Shown one piece after another: positions 46,553-57,100 of a stretch of DNA of 64,000 nucleotides. The stretch is from Pyrenophora tritici-repentis (Eukaryota > Ascomycota > Dothideomycetes > Pleosporales > Pleosporaceae), in NCBI RefSeq assembly GCF_003171515.1, contig NC_089392.1, positions 2,170,001 through 2,234,000 of the forward strand, read 5' to 3'. Numbering within the stretch: position 1 is the first letter of the stretch; each line of letters opens with the position of its first letter. The position numbers and the translations under genes were made by a program. The notes beneath the pieces were generated by a model. It was given only the letters and a program-made list of their open reading frames with translations, was not told where the DNA came from and did no database searches.

Positions 46553-49500
46553 GCAGACTTGCTATCAGTCAGGTAACTCAGTTCGAACTGACTGAACTGA
46601 CTGCCAAGACTCAGTTCAGTCAGTCAGTTCTTGAGGCAGCTGGACGTCAGTCCAGTCAGTTCAGAAGCCTCCAGACTGACTGAACTGACTGACGTTAGAC
46701 TGACGTTAGCTGTTTTTAAAGCAGTATTTTAGAGTTGTGAAAGCCACATTTAGTGCGGCTTCGAAGCCGCGCTAGTCCTAGATATAAAGACACTAATCCT
46801 ATATAAGTTAAAGCATCTAGCTTTAAGCTAATTAGAGTTTGCGGAAATGCGCTACCCGGTGCGCACCTAGTAAGCCTTTCGCGTCGCGTCGCGTCGCGTC
46901 TGCTATACACACGACGCTAGACTACTGTTGCCATAATACTTCTTGGTGTACTTCATGTCTACTCCCTCTAATTCAGGCCTTCGCCGCCTTGTAGAATGCG
47001 ACAAGCGCAATTCTCCTCTACCATCGCTATCAAACGCGCCTACTGTTGGCGATACTGCGAGCGAGGCCCAGGCTGATGAGCCCTTGGCAGTACAGGCGGA
47101 CTTCCCCAACGACGGCGACGACGACGACGACGACGACAATTACGACGGGCTTGATTTTAAGCGTGTGCCGTATCTTGAGCGGCGCCAGGTTGAGCGTAAT
47201 AGTCGCGGTGGGCCAAAAAGCTGGATCTACCGCCACGGCTGGGCCGTCTGGCACCGCAAGTACAAGAAAAACTACTGGCTTTGCCGGTACTGCCATCAAC
47301 GACGGAAGCAGGAGGCTTGCTACGAGGCTGACAGCACTACAAACGCCGGCCGACACCTCTCAAGCAACAAGCCTGGACACTCACACGGACCTAACGGACC
47401 TGTACCAATTGCTAGCCGGGAGGGCAATATTATGGGCGCGCTCGCAAAGTCCCAAGTATATATTATGAGGTCTAAAGGGATAGAAGTATCGCAAGAGGTA
47501 GCAAACGAGATAGCAGCAAGCTTTTCAACCTCTCGATTTCAGGACGCGCTGAAGGACTGGGTAGTCGCGGACAACCAGAGCCTTCGCGTAATAGAAACGC
47601 CGCAGTTTCGAGCCATGATTGCGGCCGTGAGCCCGCTAGCCGAAGCTCTCCTTTGGCGTAGCCACTAAACGCTCCACGATCATATTATTACTGAGTACAA
47701 TACATACATACTAGCTGTTGCCAACTACCTTCGCGAAGCCCGGTCGCTTATACACGTGTCATTCGACAACTGGACTTCAACTGGTGGGCAGTATGCTTTT
47801 ACTGGCCTCTGCGTACATTACCTTAACAGCGAGGGCAAGCTAGTTGACCACCTGCTTGGGTTGCCTGAGCTACACGGGGCGCACACTGGCAATAATATTG
47901 CCGCTGCAGCAACAACAATACTTCGGCTATTTGGCGTTGACAACGCGAGGGTTGGGTACTTTGTGCTTGACAACGCAAGTAACAATGATACTGCAGTTGA
48001 GTCCTTAGCAGAGGAGTTTGGCTTTATCGCAAGCGAGCGGCGGCTGCGGTGCTGCTGCCATATACTCAACCTAAGCGCACAATTAGTAATTTGGGGCAAA
48101 GACCGTAGCGCGTACGAGAATGAAGCCGCACACCTTGAGGAAGAGGAGAAGTACATGGATGAGTGGCGCAAATACGGTCCTGTTGGCGTCCTCTTTGACG
48201 TGATTGCGTCTATCTGTACGCCTCAAACTCGACAACTACTAGAGCGCCTACAGTGCGAGGAGGCAGAGTCTCTAGGTGTTACACCCCACATCCGGCAGCT
48301 TGTGAAGCCTGTTAAGACACGCTGGAATAGCTATTTCAACACGTTTGTCCGTGCAGCTGAGCTACACGGCCCTATCGATGGCTATATTGAGTGTAAACTT
48401 GAGGAGCATAGTGCTGCAACAGCAACCTCACGACGCCGGAAGAATCGTGAGCAGCTCCCTGCTGCCCAGCCACGGTTATATATACGCGAAGGGGGTCTAA
48501 GCGGCAAGGACTAGGCGACAATAACAGAATACATTCGACTCCTTGAGCCATTTGCCGAAGCTACACGGCTACTTAAAGGTCGCGGCCGACACGGCCGACA
48601 CGGCGCTATATAGGAAGTTCTAGTAACGTTTGAGTAGCTTCTTAACCAGCTTAAGGCTCTCAAAGACCGCCTTAAGGATGTAAATTACGAAGATCTAGAT
48701 GCGCCTGAAGATCATCTTATTACAAACGTTAACCTTGCACATTGTAAGCTTGCTAAGTACTACGCAAAATTCGATAACGCGCCTGTCTACTACACTGCTA
48801 CAATACTACACCCGCACTACAAACACCACCTCTCAGCGCTCTGGAAGGTGCCTGACACCCATGTCACTGCCCGTGACGGTGTCCACTATCGCGACGGCTG
48901 GCTTGACAATAACCACCGGGCATTCCTGCGTATGTGGCAGGGGCGGAAGGACTCTGCAGCCACTTCAGCTCACACTGTAACGCCGCCGCGTAAGAAGCCC
49001 CGGCTAGGGATTTCAACGTCGCGATCAGCTTTTCTACAGTCGTCAATTGAGCAAAGCACACGGCAGTTAGAGGCAAGCCTTGCTGAGGATGAGTATGAGA
49101 TATGGAAGCGGCAACCAGCGTTAGCTGAGGAGGATTGGCTGTCTCTTAATCCGCTTCTATACTGGGAGTCAGTTGCTGGGCAGTTCCCTATACTCTCAAA
49201 GTTCGCTATTGACGTCCTAACAATACCAGCAGCAGCGGCAGACTGTGAGCGGACTTTCAGCGAGCTTGGCGACATGTTAGGCACCCGGAGACTCCATATG
49301 AAGCCAGAGCTTATTTCAGCTTTGCAGAGCTTGAAGAGCTGGAAGAGGCTTGGTATACAGCCAACAACTACCTCAGCTTCTGGGCTAGCGCGCACACTAT
49401 CAGAGGAAGAAATCTCAAAAGTACAGGAGCATTTATCTCAGTTCGACGTCAGGTAACTCAGTTCAGTCAGTCCAGTCAGTCCGCAGGCCGCGGCGACGTC

Positions 49501-49633
49501 AGTTCAGTCAGTCAGTTTTAGTTTAATTGAAAAGTCTTGGCAGTCAGTCCAGTCCAGTTCAGTGACCTCAGGACGTCAGTTCAGTCAGTCCAGAGAGCTC
49601 CGGACTGACTGAACTGACTGATAGCAACTCTGC
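46553..49633 (+). mobile_element. hAT DNA transposon, decayed copy
   Basis: The outer ends 46553-46572 and the reverse complement of 49614-49633 agree at 19 of 20 positions (GCAGA(C/G)TTGCTATC..). Inside each end lies a dense array of short motifs of the type CAGTTCAGTCAGT in both orientations (46569-46710 and 49449-49620). Such subterminal arrays are typical transposase binding regions of hAT elements. The body carries a broken transposase gene. No matching 8-bp target duplication is visible outside the ends, so one flank may have been lost by later rearrangement. Confidence 0.78.
46955..49456 (+). pseudogene. hAT transposase with four in-frame stops
   Basis: A single continuous frame of 834 codons can be followed with no frameshift. 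It has a poly-Asp stretch, a BED-type zinc finger (CRYCHQRR .. HLSSNKPGH), SFDNWTSTGG, LDNASNND, CHILNLS, TRWNSYF and the C-terminal dimerisation block IDVLTIPAAAADCERTF. It is clearly related to the intact transposase at 16518-19196. Stops are at 47666 (TAA), 48512 (TAG), 48611 (TAG) and 48635 (TAG). The one at 48512 replaces a Trp that the intact relative has (GACTGG there, GACTAG here), i.e. a TpG to TpA change. A 9-bp tandem duplication (GGCCGACAC) occurs near 48585. Confidence 0.85.
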
Positions 49634-50930
49634 TCACAACACGACAAGGGAATAGGGATCGGCGTAGGTGTAGTAGCGTACAGCTCCACCCACGAAGAAA
49701 CCTTTTCTCAAAAGACAAACATTGGATGCTCCCAACTAGTCTACAACGGTGAACTAGAGGGGATAGCACAGGCATTTGAACACGCGGCTATAGTGGCACA
49801 AGAAGGCCAAGAGATCTACGTATACGCAGACAACCAAGCAGCAATCCATAGGCTTAACAACCTATCGGACAACCCGGGACAACAGTGGCTACTAAGATGC
49901 ATCAGAGCTGCCAGACTCCGCAACAATCAATCGGATCGGCATGATTGATTCCTATCTAGGTTAAAGGCTGCCTAATAAAGTAACTCTTTAACCTATATAG
50001 GAATCAATCATGTCGATCGATTGATTGTTGCGGAGTCTGAGAGCTGCAAAGAGAATAACGACAAAGAAAGCATCTATCCACCTGCAGTGGGCCCCAGGAC
50101 ACAACGACGTCAAGGGCAATGAAAAAGCCGACACGCTAGCAAAGGAAGCAGCTAAAGAGAGACCAACAACATCGACCACAGCGAGCCTAGCCTACTTAGG
50201 CACAGAAATCAACAAAATACAAAAAACAGAACAACTGATAGAGTACAAGAGGTATACCGACAGGCCCACCAAAAACAGAAGCTCCTACTCAAGGATCTGC
50301 AAGCTCAACACACATACAACCATCAAAGTCCCGAAGGGAACACCAAGAGAAATCTCGAGCGCGTTCTACTCACTCAAGCTAGGACATGGATACTTCAACT
50401 CCTACCTTAAGAGATTCAACAAGAGAGACTGCAATCTATGTATATGCTACAAACCACAAACACCACAGCATCTACTTCTAGAGTGCAAACAGTACAAAAC
50501 ACATCGAAATACACTCAAAGAAGCAATACCACACAGACCCATCACCCTCCCACTTCTCCTCCAAACAAAGACAGGCATTAAAGCTACTCTAGCCTTTATT
50601 GCAAGTACTAGGATTAGCACGAGAAAATGGCACCTTGGGCAAACCACCGAACAGACAGACACTGTATAAAACTACAAAAACAATATTCCCTTATCCAAAA
50701 GAGCCCGCTGCTACATCTCTTTCTACTCACCAAACTGCTCTTTAGCACCCGCGCCAATGGAAGACTAGCTCTGAAATTGGAGTACGCAAAACACCACCCA
50801 AATTGTACAAGACCCATAGAAACTCCACAACGACCATCATACATAGAACGGCTTAGCCAAAGTCCTACATAGTCACCGACTGATACAGGACTCTAATGGA
50901 AATATAATATAATAATAATACCAGCCAGAG
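49634..50930 (+). mobile_element. LINE A, 3' fragment (RNase H and C-terminus)
   Basis: The 3' third of a non-LTR retrotransposon. It encodes an RNase H domain (YADNQAAIHRL, LQWAPGHNDVKGNEKADTLAKEA) and a C-terminal cysteine motif (CICYKPQTPQHLLLEC), ending at TAA 50667-50669. A 3' UTR of about 230 bp and an ATAATA-rich tail follow. The frame is split by a 128-bp MITE (49912-50039); once the MITE and one target copy are set aside the two parts are in the same phase and open throughout. It is a diverged sister of LINE B downstream. The upstream part is missing, the hAT remnant lying directly to its left. Confidence 0.85.
49912..50039. mobile_element. Foldback hAT-type MITE inserted in LINE A (TSD AGAGCTGC)
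   Basis: 128 bp that are almost one long hairpin. The left 54 bp and the reverse complement of the right 53 bp agree nearly throughout, beginning CAGACTCCGCAACA. An 8-bp direct repeat AGAGCTGC flanks it (49904-49911 and 50040-50047). Eight-bp duplications are the hAT mark. It has no coding capacity. The same terminal sequence is found on the element at 51315-51476. Confidence 0.88.
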
Positions 50931-51314
50931 ACGTGCCAACACACATCAAATCGAAAACTGATCAAAACGCGTCGTTTTTCATCGGAATATAGTCGAAACC
51001 ATCAGAAGAAAAACATTCCAGCTACTCTAAGCCTCTGCAGCCAGCTGGTTGTAAAGCTAGAGCCAGTAGAACGAGATTCTTCAGACGCGTTCAATCTTCC
51101 AAAACAAAAACGCACAGACCAGTCCTTATCGATAAGATAACCAAAAACACCAACAATTGACTCTTTCGCTGTTTTCTAGTCTCCCAAATCTATTCCTATC
51201 CTAGAGATCTACTCGATAGATCAGTAAGATAGAGAAAAGAGAGTAAGAAGAGTAAAATAGCAAGGCTTTCACTACTTTCACACCGGTACGGCTAGAAGAA
51301 CTAGGTATCCTTCT

Positions 51315-51476
51315 CACAGTCCGCAACAATCAATTAAGTGGGTCCTAGAAGGTTCAGATTGGATTGATTGATTACCGCTTTAAGCCTAGTAGTTACCTAT
51401 AGGAGTTTAAGCCCTACCTAGATAGGTAAGTGGGTCTAGGAGAGTGACCGGATTGAATTGATTGTTGCGGAGTCTA
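51315..51476. mobile_element. hAT-type MITE in LINE B leader (TSD ATCCTTCT)
   Basis: 162 bp flanked by the 8-bp direct repeat ATCCTTCT (51307-51314 and 51477-51484). The ends share TCCGCAACAATCAATT with the MITE at 49912-50039, but the interior is different and only partly self-complementary. No coding capacity. It lies upstream of ORF1 and so would change the leader of any LINE B transcript. Confidence 0.82.
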
Positions 51477-51512
51477 ATCCTTCTAGTGTAAAGTAGCAAC
51501 AACAGAACAAAA

Positions 51513-52703
51513 ATGCCGCCAGACAGCGACAATATCATAGTGCAGATCCCAGAGGCAAGCGGAAACAGCACTAATACCGCAATCTATCTCGAAAATGATA
51601 TCCAAATGGGTATAGAAGAGGACCAGACACCAGCGACCCCAACCCAAACTCAACCTAACCCACCTGAACGACTAGTCCCAATCATGAACAAACGACCAGC
51701 CCTCTTCTCTCCTGTATACGACAGAACTGGAAGAAATCCATTCCAAAAGAATGACTCTGATAAACCAACCGCAAAAGATCCAGAACAGGCAATCCAATGG
51801 GCTAGAAACCTGATCCTCCAAGCCTCTATTATGACCAACTCATATGAAGAGCAAAACAAGCTACTCGAACTACTAGACGTATTTAGAGACTACACGGAAA
51901 AAGGGAGAGTTACAAACCAGATCTCGGACAAACTATCTGCCAAGCTCGCCTTCCACTCAGCTACTCTAGCAAACGCTTCAGAAAAAGCAGCAAAGACATT
52001 AAAGAAGGCAACAGCCACAGTAGCTGGTCAAAACAACCAAACAGTAGCAGTAGCAACAACGACAACAAACACAAATGCTCCCCAATCATACGCAACAATT
52101 GCAGCTCAACCATCAAAGAACGCCACTTGGACGACTGTAGCCCCAAAGAAAAAGCCAACGCCTAAGAAACTAATTACGCACTATCAAATAGTTGCAACAC
52201 TAGAGGAAAACCAAACCATCAACCCGCTCCAAGCACGAAACAAAATCAACGAGGCATTCCAAAAAGCTGGCATTGCAGGACCTGTTATCCAACTAGCAGC
52301 TCTTAGTAAGAGAAACAATCTCATACTTACTACTACAAGCGGATACTCTGGAGAATTCCTTCTCCAGCAATCCAACATCTGGATGGATCTCTTTAACATC
52401 AAACACGCTCAACCACTAGAATCTTGGACAAAAGTCATAGTCCACAACGTCCCTACAACCTTTGAAGGAGCAGACACGCTAGAAATCCTTCAAACTGAAA
52501 TCCCTACATACAACAAAGGACTACAAATAGTTGGTAACTCCTACTGGCTTACAAAAGACTGGAAGAACAAGCAAAACAGCTCTATTGTTATTGCTTTTAA
52601 AACAGAAGCTGAAGCAAAGAAACTAGGAGCGAGGATCATTATCCTTGGAGAGAGCCTCCGTACTGAAAAGTACAGAAGTATTCCAGCTACTACCCAATGC
52701 GAC
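51513..52703 (+). pseudogene. LINE B ORF1 (gag-like), first part, interrupted
   Basis: 397 codons in a single frame starting at ATG 51513. The N-terminus is Gln/Thr/Asn-rich; a middle coiled region and a C-terminal RNA-binding-like region follow. The frame is interrupted exactly at a codon boundary by the LTR retrotransposon. The rest of the frame resumes at 58176 and runs to TAG 58416-58418, encoding three cysteine-rich knuckles, the first being CDNCQGFGHTKLKC (CX2CX4HX4C) across the join. Without the insertion ORF1 would be 477 aa. ORF1 proteins of LINEs bind the element RNA. Confidence 0.82.
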
Positions 52704-52959
52704 TGTCACAGGCTATGCCTGTATGTCGGCGTTCGGCGATGCCCTCAGCCTTGACACCTCGGACCGATGTGAGCTCAGGCCACCGAAGCTTCCACAAGCT
52801 TCACGGCAAGCTTCGAGATGATTCTTGGTATGATACGGCTTCTTTTTACAAGGTATAAATGTTCCTCAACATTCTGTATCTAGACGTTTTCTCTTCAAGT
52901 TTGCTATACTCGTCTAACGGGATAGTCAATTGAAATCATCATTGTCCAAGCCCCTCACA
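52704..52959 (+). repeat. 5' LTR of the chromovirus
   Basis: 256 bp. A TATAAA at 52854-52859 would place the transcript start around 52890-52900. The stretch 52897-52908 (AAGTTTGCTATA) is the exact complement of the primer site just after the LTR. Confidence 0.93.
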
Positions 52960-52960
52960 T

Positions 52961-52972
52961 TATAGCAAACTT
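52961..52972 (+). promoter_or_regulatory. Candidate self-priming primer-binding site
   Basis: TATAGCAAACTT lies 1 base after the 5' LTR and is the perfect 12-nt reverse complement of AAGTTTGCTATA at 52897-52908 in the LTR, at the expected transcript 5' end. I see no obvious match to a tRNA 3' end (which would normally begin TGG). This is the arrangement by which Tf1/sushi elements prime reverse transcription from their own folded mRNA. Confidence 0.75.
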
Positions 52973-52993
52973 CCGTTGGAAACGTACAGCCAT

Positions 52994-53098
52994 CAGAAGG
53001 CCCCTCGTGGCACCCGAAGTTTAGAAGGCTCATCCGAGCACCAGAAGGCCCCTCGCGGCACCCGAAGCCCAGAAGGCTCATCCGAGCATCAGAAGTTA
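52994..53098 (+). repeat. 48-bp tandem repeat in the chromovirus leader (2.2 copies)
   Basis: Two full units start at 52994 and 53042 (CAGAAGGCCCCTCG..GGCACCCGAAG) and a third begins at 53090 and breaks off. The units differ at only a few positions. It is non-coding leader between primer site and gag. Confidence 0.85.
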
Positions 53099-53145
53099 TC
53101 CAGCCTCTTCCAACACGCAATCCAGCCCAAGATCGATTGACAGCG

Positions 53146-54126
53146 ATGTCTCTACCTGATCAAACGAACAAGCCTCGCCACAGCCTACCGCATCCACCAA
53201 CTTTCAGCGGAGTTAAGTCACAATGGCGTGGTTGGAAGCTGGAGATGGAAGGCAAGATTGAGGAAGACGCCGAAGCAATTGGGAATGCTAAGTCCCAGAT
53301 ACGCTATGTGTACTCCCGCCTTGAAGGTAGCGCCAGGACGAACATCACTACCTTCTTTGAAATGGAATTGAGGAAAAACCTTCCGAATCCACAAGCCTTG
53401 TTAGATCGATTAGACCTCCTTTATGGTGAACGTAACCGTAAGGAGAAGGCTATTCACGCACTCCACACAATTCGACAGCGAGACGACGAACCCTTTACTT
53501 CTTTCTACCCACGGTTTGAGAAAGAAATTGCGAACGCGGAGGCGGAATCTTGGAACGAGTCCTCAAAGATCTCCTACCTAAGGAATGCTATACACCCGAA
53601 GCTTAGAGCACACTTAATCGGAATCTCGCGTCCTGAGCTCGAGTCCTACGTTGCTTTCGCTACGAAATGCGAAGAAGTTAGTAACCAAATGGAGCTTTTT
53701 GGGCAATGGAAGAACGAAACACGTAGTATCAACTCTAGGAGAAGCAACACTGCACAGCAAGCACTCGGAGAAAATATTTTAAGAGAAGAAATGATGGAAT
53801 GGGAACCCACCACCACCGTGCGAATCAACGCTGCTCAGGGAAGGAGGAACACTAACGGATATCCCTCAAAGCGACCTGAAGACCAGTCCCTGTTGGGGAA
53901 GCGAGCCAAATGGGTGGAGAAGTCAGAAATAGAGAAGAGATGGAAAGAAGGAAGATGCTTACGCTGTGGTCGAGACGACTGCAAGGTCGAACGCTGTCCC
54001 TTAGCGGCGGCAATCCCGCCGTCGGTGAAAATACAGAAGAACGTTGTTTCTGCTTCCCGAGCAAAGGTTACGACAGCAGCGGTTGAAGACACAGAAGATG
54101 AAGAAATCAGTTCCTCTGATCAATAG
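53146..54126 (+). CDS. gag: Chromovirus Gag
   Basis: 326 aa from ATG 53146. The central part (residues about 20-190) has the retrotransposon Gag fold, with FSGVKSQWRGWKLEM and a block RDDEPFTSFYPRFEKEIANAE. Near residue 270 there is one zinc knuckle of the form CLRCGRDDCKVERC, i.e. CX2CX4CX4C, with Cys in place of the usual His. Gag forms the particle and packages RNA. The frame closes with UAG at 54124-54126, and pol follows in the same frame without another stop. Confidence 0.88.
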   Translation: MSLPDQTNKPRHSLPHPPTFSGVKSQWRGWKLEMEGKIEEDAEAIGNAKSQIRYVYSRLEGSARTNITTFFEMELRKNLPNPQALLDRLDLLYGERNRKEKAIHALHTIRQRDDEPFTSFYPRFEKEIANAEAESWNESSKISYLRNAIHPKLRAHLIGISRPELESYVAFATKCEEVSNQMELFGQWKNETRSINSRRSNTAQQALGENILREEMMEWEPTTTVRINAAQGRRNTNGYPSKRPEDQSLLGKRAKWVEKSEIEKRWKEGRCLRCGRDDCKVERCPLAAAIPPSVKIQKNVVSASRAKVTTAAVEDTEDEEISSSDQ

Positions 54127-57100
54127 GAAGACGCGGGAGCCGCAGCAGACTGGAGGCGTTTCGAAAACAAGATGGATCAAACCGGCATCTATGTAAACTT
54201 CGGTGTCAACGGACTTCATTTCACGAGAGCGATGTTTGACAACGGTTGCCACAGCTACATGGCTATTTCGGATCGTCTTCAAAGGAAGTTGCAGCTCCCA
54301 ACCTTGCTAATAAGGCCACGAACACTAGAACAAGTTGCTGGAGTCGACTATAACGCTATTAACCGAGTTTCCTTCTTCGATATCGACATCGACGGGCACA
54401 GACAGCGACGAGTTTGGGCCTACATTATTCCTCAGATGCAGCAAGACGTAATACTCGGGCTTCCATGGGCAAGAAGTCAGGAAGTAACAATACGACATTC
54501 AGACTACGGAGACTCGCTTCACATCGGCACGACTGACACTTATGTCACACTACGAAAGGACCCAACCTGGACAACAGACAATTCGACAAAAGTAGTCTCA
54601 GCTGCCGTCTTTTCAGCCCTAGCACGCCGGAATTATAGGAAGCAAAAGAGAGTTAATATATTTGCTGTTACTATGGCCGATATTGAAAAAGCACTCGATA
54701 AGTTGAACAAAAAGAAGAAGCCTACGGATCCGAAGACGAAGTTGCCTGCTTACTACCACGACAAAATAGACATGAGAATCTTCACACCAGAGGTAGTAGG
54801 GCAAGGCTATTTACCACCACACCGCCCTGGAGTAGACCACGCAATAGATTTGGAAAAAGATGAATACGGTAGAGAGAAAGAAGTACCCTACGGACCACTG
54901 TACAACATGACGAAGGAAGAGCTGTTAGTTTTAAGGAAAACCTTGACCGACCACCTAGAGAAGGGATGGATCCGAGTTAGCAGATCGCCAGCCGGAGCCC
55001 CTGTTCTGTTCGTCCGCAAGCCAGGAGGAGGTCTTCGTTTCTGCGTCGATTACCGGAAGCTTAATGAGATCACGAAGAAGGACCGTACACCCCTGCCTCT
55101 TATCACAGAGACGCTGCAGATGATGGCTAAAGCCGTTTGGTATACAAAGCTTGACGTGTCTGCCGCTTTCCACAAGATACGGATTAAAGAAGGCGACGAG
55201 TGGAAAACAGCGTTTCGAACAAGATTCGGATCATTCGAATGGCAGGTAACACCCTTTGGCTTAACCGGTGCGCCCGCAACGTTCCAACGGTATATCAATG
55301 ACGTTCTACGGGAATTCTTAGATGAATTCGTATCGGCATACATTGACGACGTAATTATCTTTACCAATGGATCTCTGGACGAACACAGGCAGCAAGTCTT
55401 GCGAGTAATGAAGAAGCTTCAGGAAGCAGGCCTACAACTCGACATTGACAAATGCGAGTTCGAGCAAAAGCGAGTTAAGTACCTAGGCTACGTTGTGGAC
55501 TCTGAAAAAGGCATTTGCGTCGACCCAGAAAAAGTTGAAGCTATCAAGGCATGGGAACCTCCTTCGACAGTTAAAGGCGTACGAGGGTTTGTAGGATTTG
55601 CCAACTACTACCGAGAGTTTATCCCCAAATTTTCTAAGATTGCTCAACCGCTTACGAATCTAACGAAGAAAGACGTCCAATTTCGTTGGGGAGAAGCTGA
55701 GCAAAGCGCTTTTGAGCGAATGAAGCAATTACTAATTAGCGCACCTGTGCTTACCCCTTTTGATCCTGAACGGGAAACCCGAGTTCAGCCAGACTCCTCA
55801 GGCTACTGTATTGGAGGCGAATTATCGCAGTTGACTGATAACGGCCAATGGAAGCCCGTGGCATTTTACTCGAAGAAATGCCTCCCAGCAGAGGCTAACT
55901 ATCCTATTCACGACAAGGAGCTACTGGCCATCATTCGATGCCTTGAACAATGGCGGAGTATGTTACAGAGCGTACAAAGCTTCACGATCCTCAGCGACCA
56001 TAAAAACCTCGAATACTTCATGAAGAAGCAACAGCTTACCGAGCGACAAATGCGCTGGGCTCTGGAACTATCACGATACCGCTTCCGCATTATCCACCAA
56101 GCCGGAACGAAGGCTGTGGTCCCAGACGCTCTTTCACGAAGAGATCAAGATTTGCCAAAAGGACTTGACGACCCACGATTAAGCGGACGATCTCACCAGA
56201 TGTTCAGTAACAAAGAAGGGAGCTTGTCATTGAATAGCTTATCGACAATGCTTTGTACACCCTCTATGCATCATGTACGAGTTGGCGCTACATGGGTACT
56301 CGGAGGTGACAAGGACCAAGAAGACGATGAAGAACCGATTAGGGATAACCCTCCTGTTTGTCCGTTTACAGAATCGGAACCTAACTTACGGCAACTTTGG
56401 AACCGAGCGTTGGAAATAAATAAACGATATTGGTTACTCCGTAATATGGTACGAGAAGGAGCGAGGCAGATTCCACCAAAATGGGGCCTGCCAATTTCTA
56501 TTTCAGAATGTTCCGTTGACGATGGCGGACGATTGTTGTGGAGAGATCGTATTTGGATCCCTCATTCGGAACCTTTGCGAACGGCTATTATCCAGCAGTG
56601 TCATGATTCTGCGCTCACAGGCCACCCAGGTCGCGATCTTCTTAAGGCGATCATCAGCAGGCGATTCACATGGCCAGGCTTGTCTCAAGACATACGTCAA
56701 TTCCTTCCGAACTGCGACATCTGCGGGAGCAAAGCTGTATGGAGGGAGAAGAGACGAGGACTCCTAAAACCGTTACCAGTTCCAGAGCGACAGTGGGCGG
56801 AAATTTCCGTTGACTTCATCACCGACCTGCCGGTTTCGAAGTCCGGCGCGACTAATGTGATGGTCATAACAGACCGACTGTTCAAGAGCTGTATATTCAG
56901 AGCGATGAAGCAAATAACCGTCGAGGCGGTAGTAGAAGCAATGATGGAATGCTTAGTCGAACATCATGGACCCCCCGCCGCTATTGTGTCAGACAGAGGC
57001 CCACAGTTTGTCTCTCTTATGTGGGGACGAATGTGTTCATTGTTGAAGATCACAAGAAGACTATCAACGGCCTTTCACCCGGAAACTGATGGATCAACCG

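Noticed and set aside
46545..49641. 8-bp target duplication around the decayed hAT element
   Set aside because: The flanks outside the 20-bp ends (TGTAGGAT and TCACAACA) do not match.
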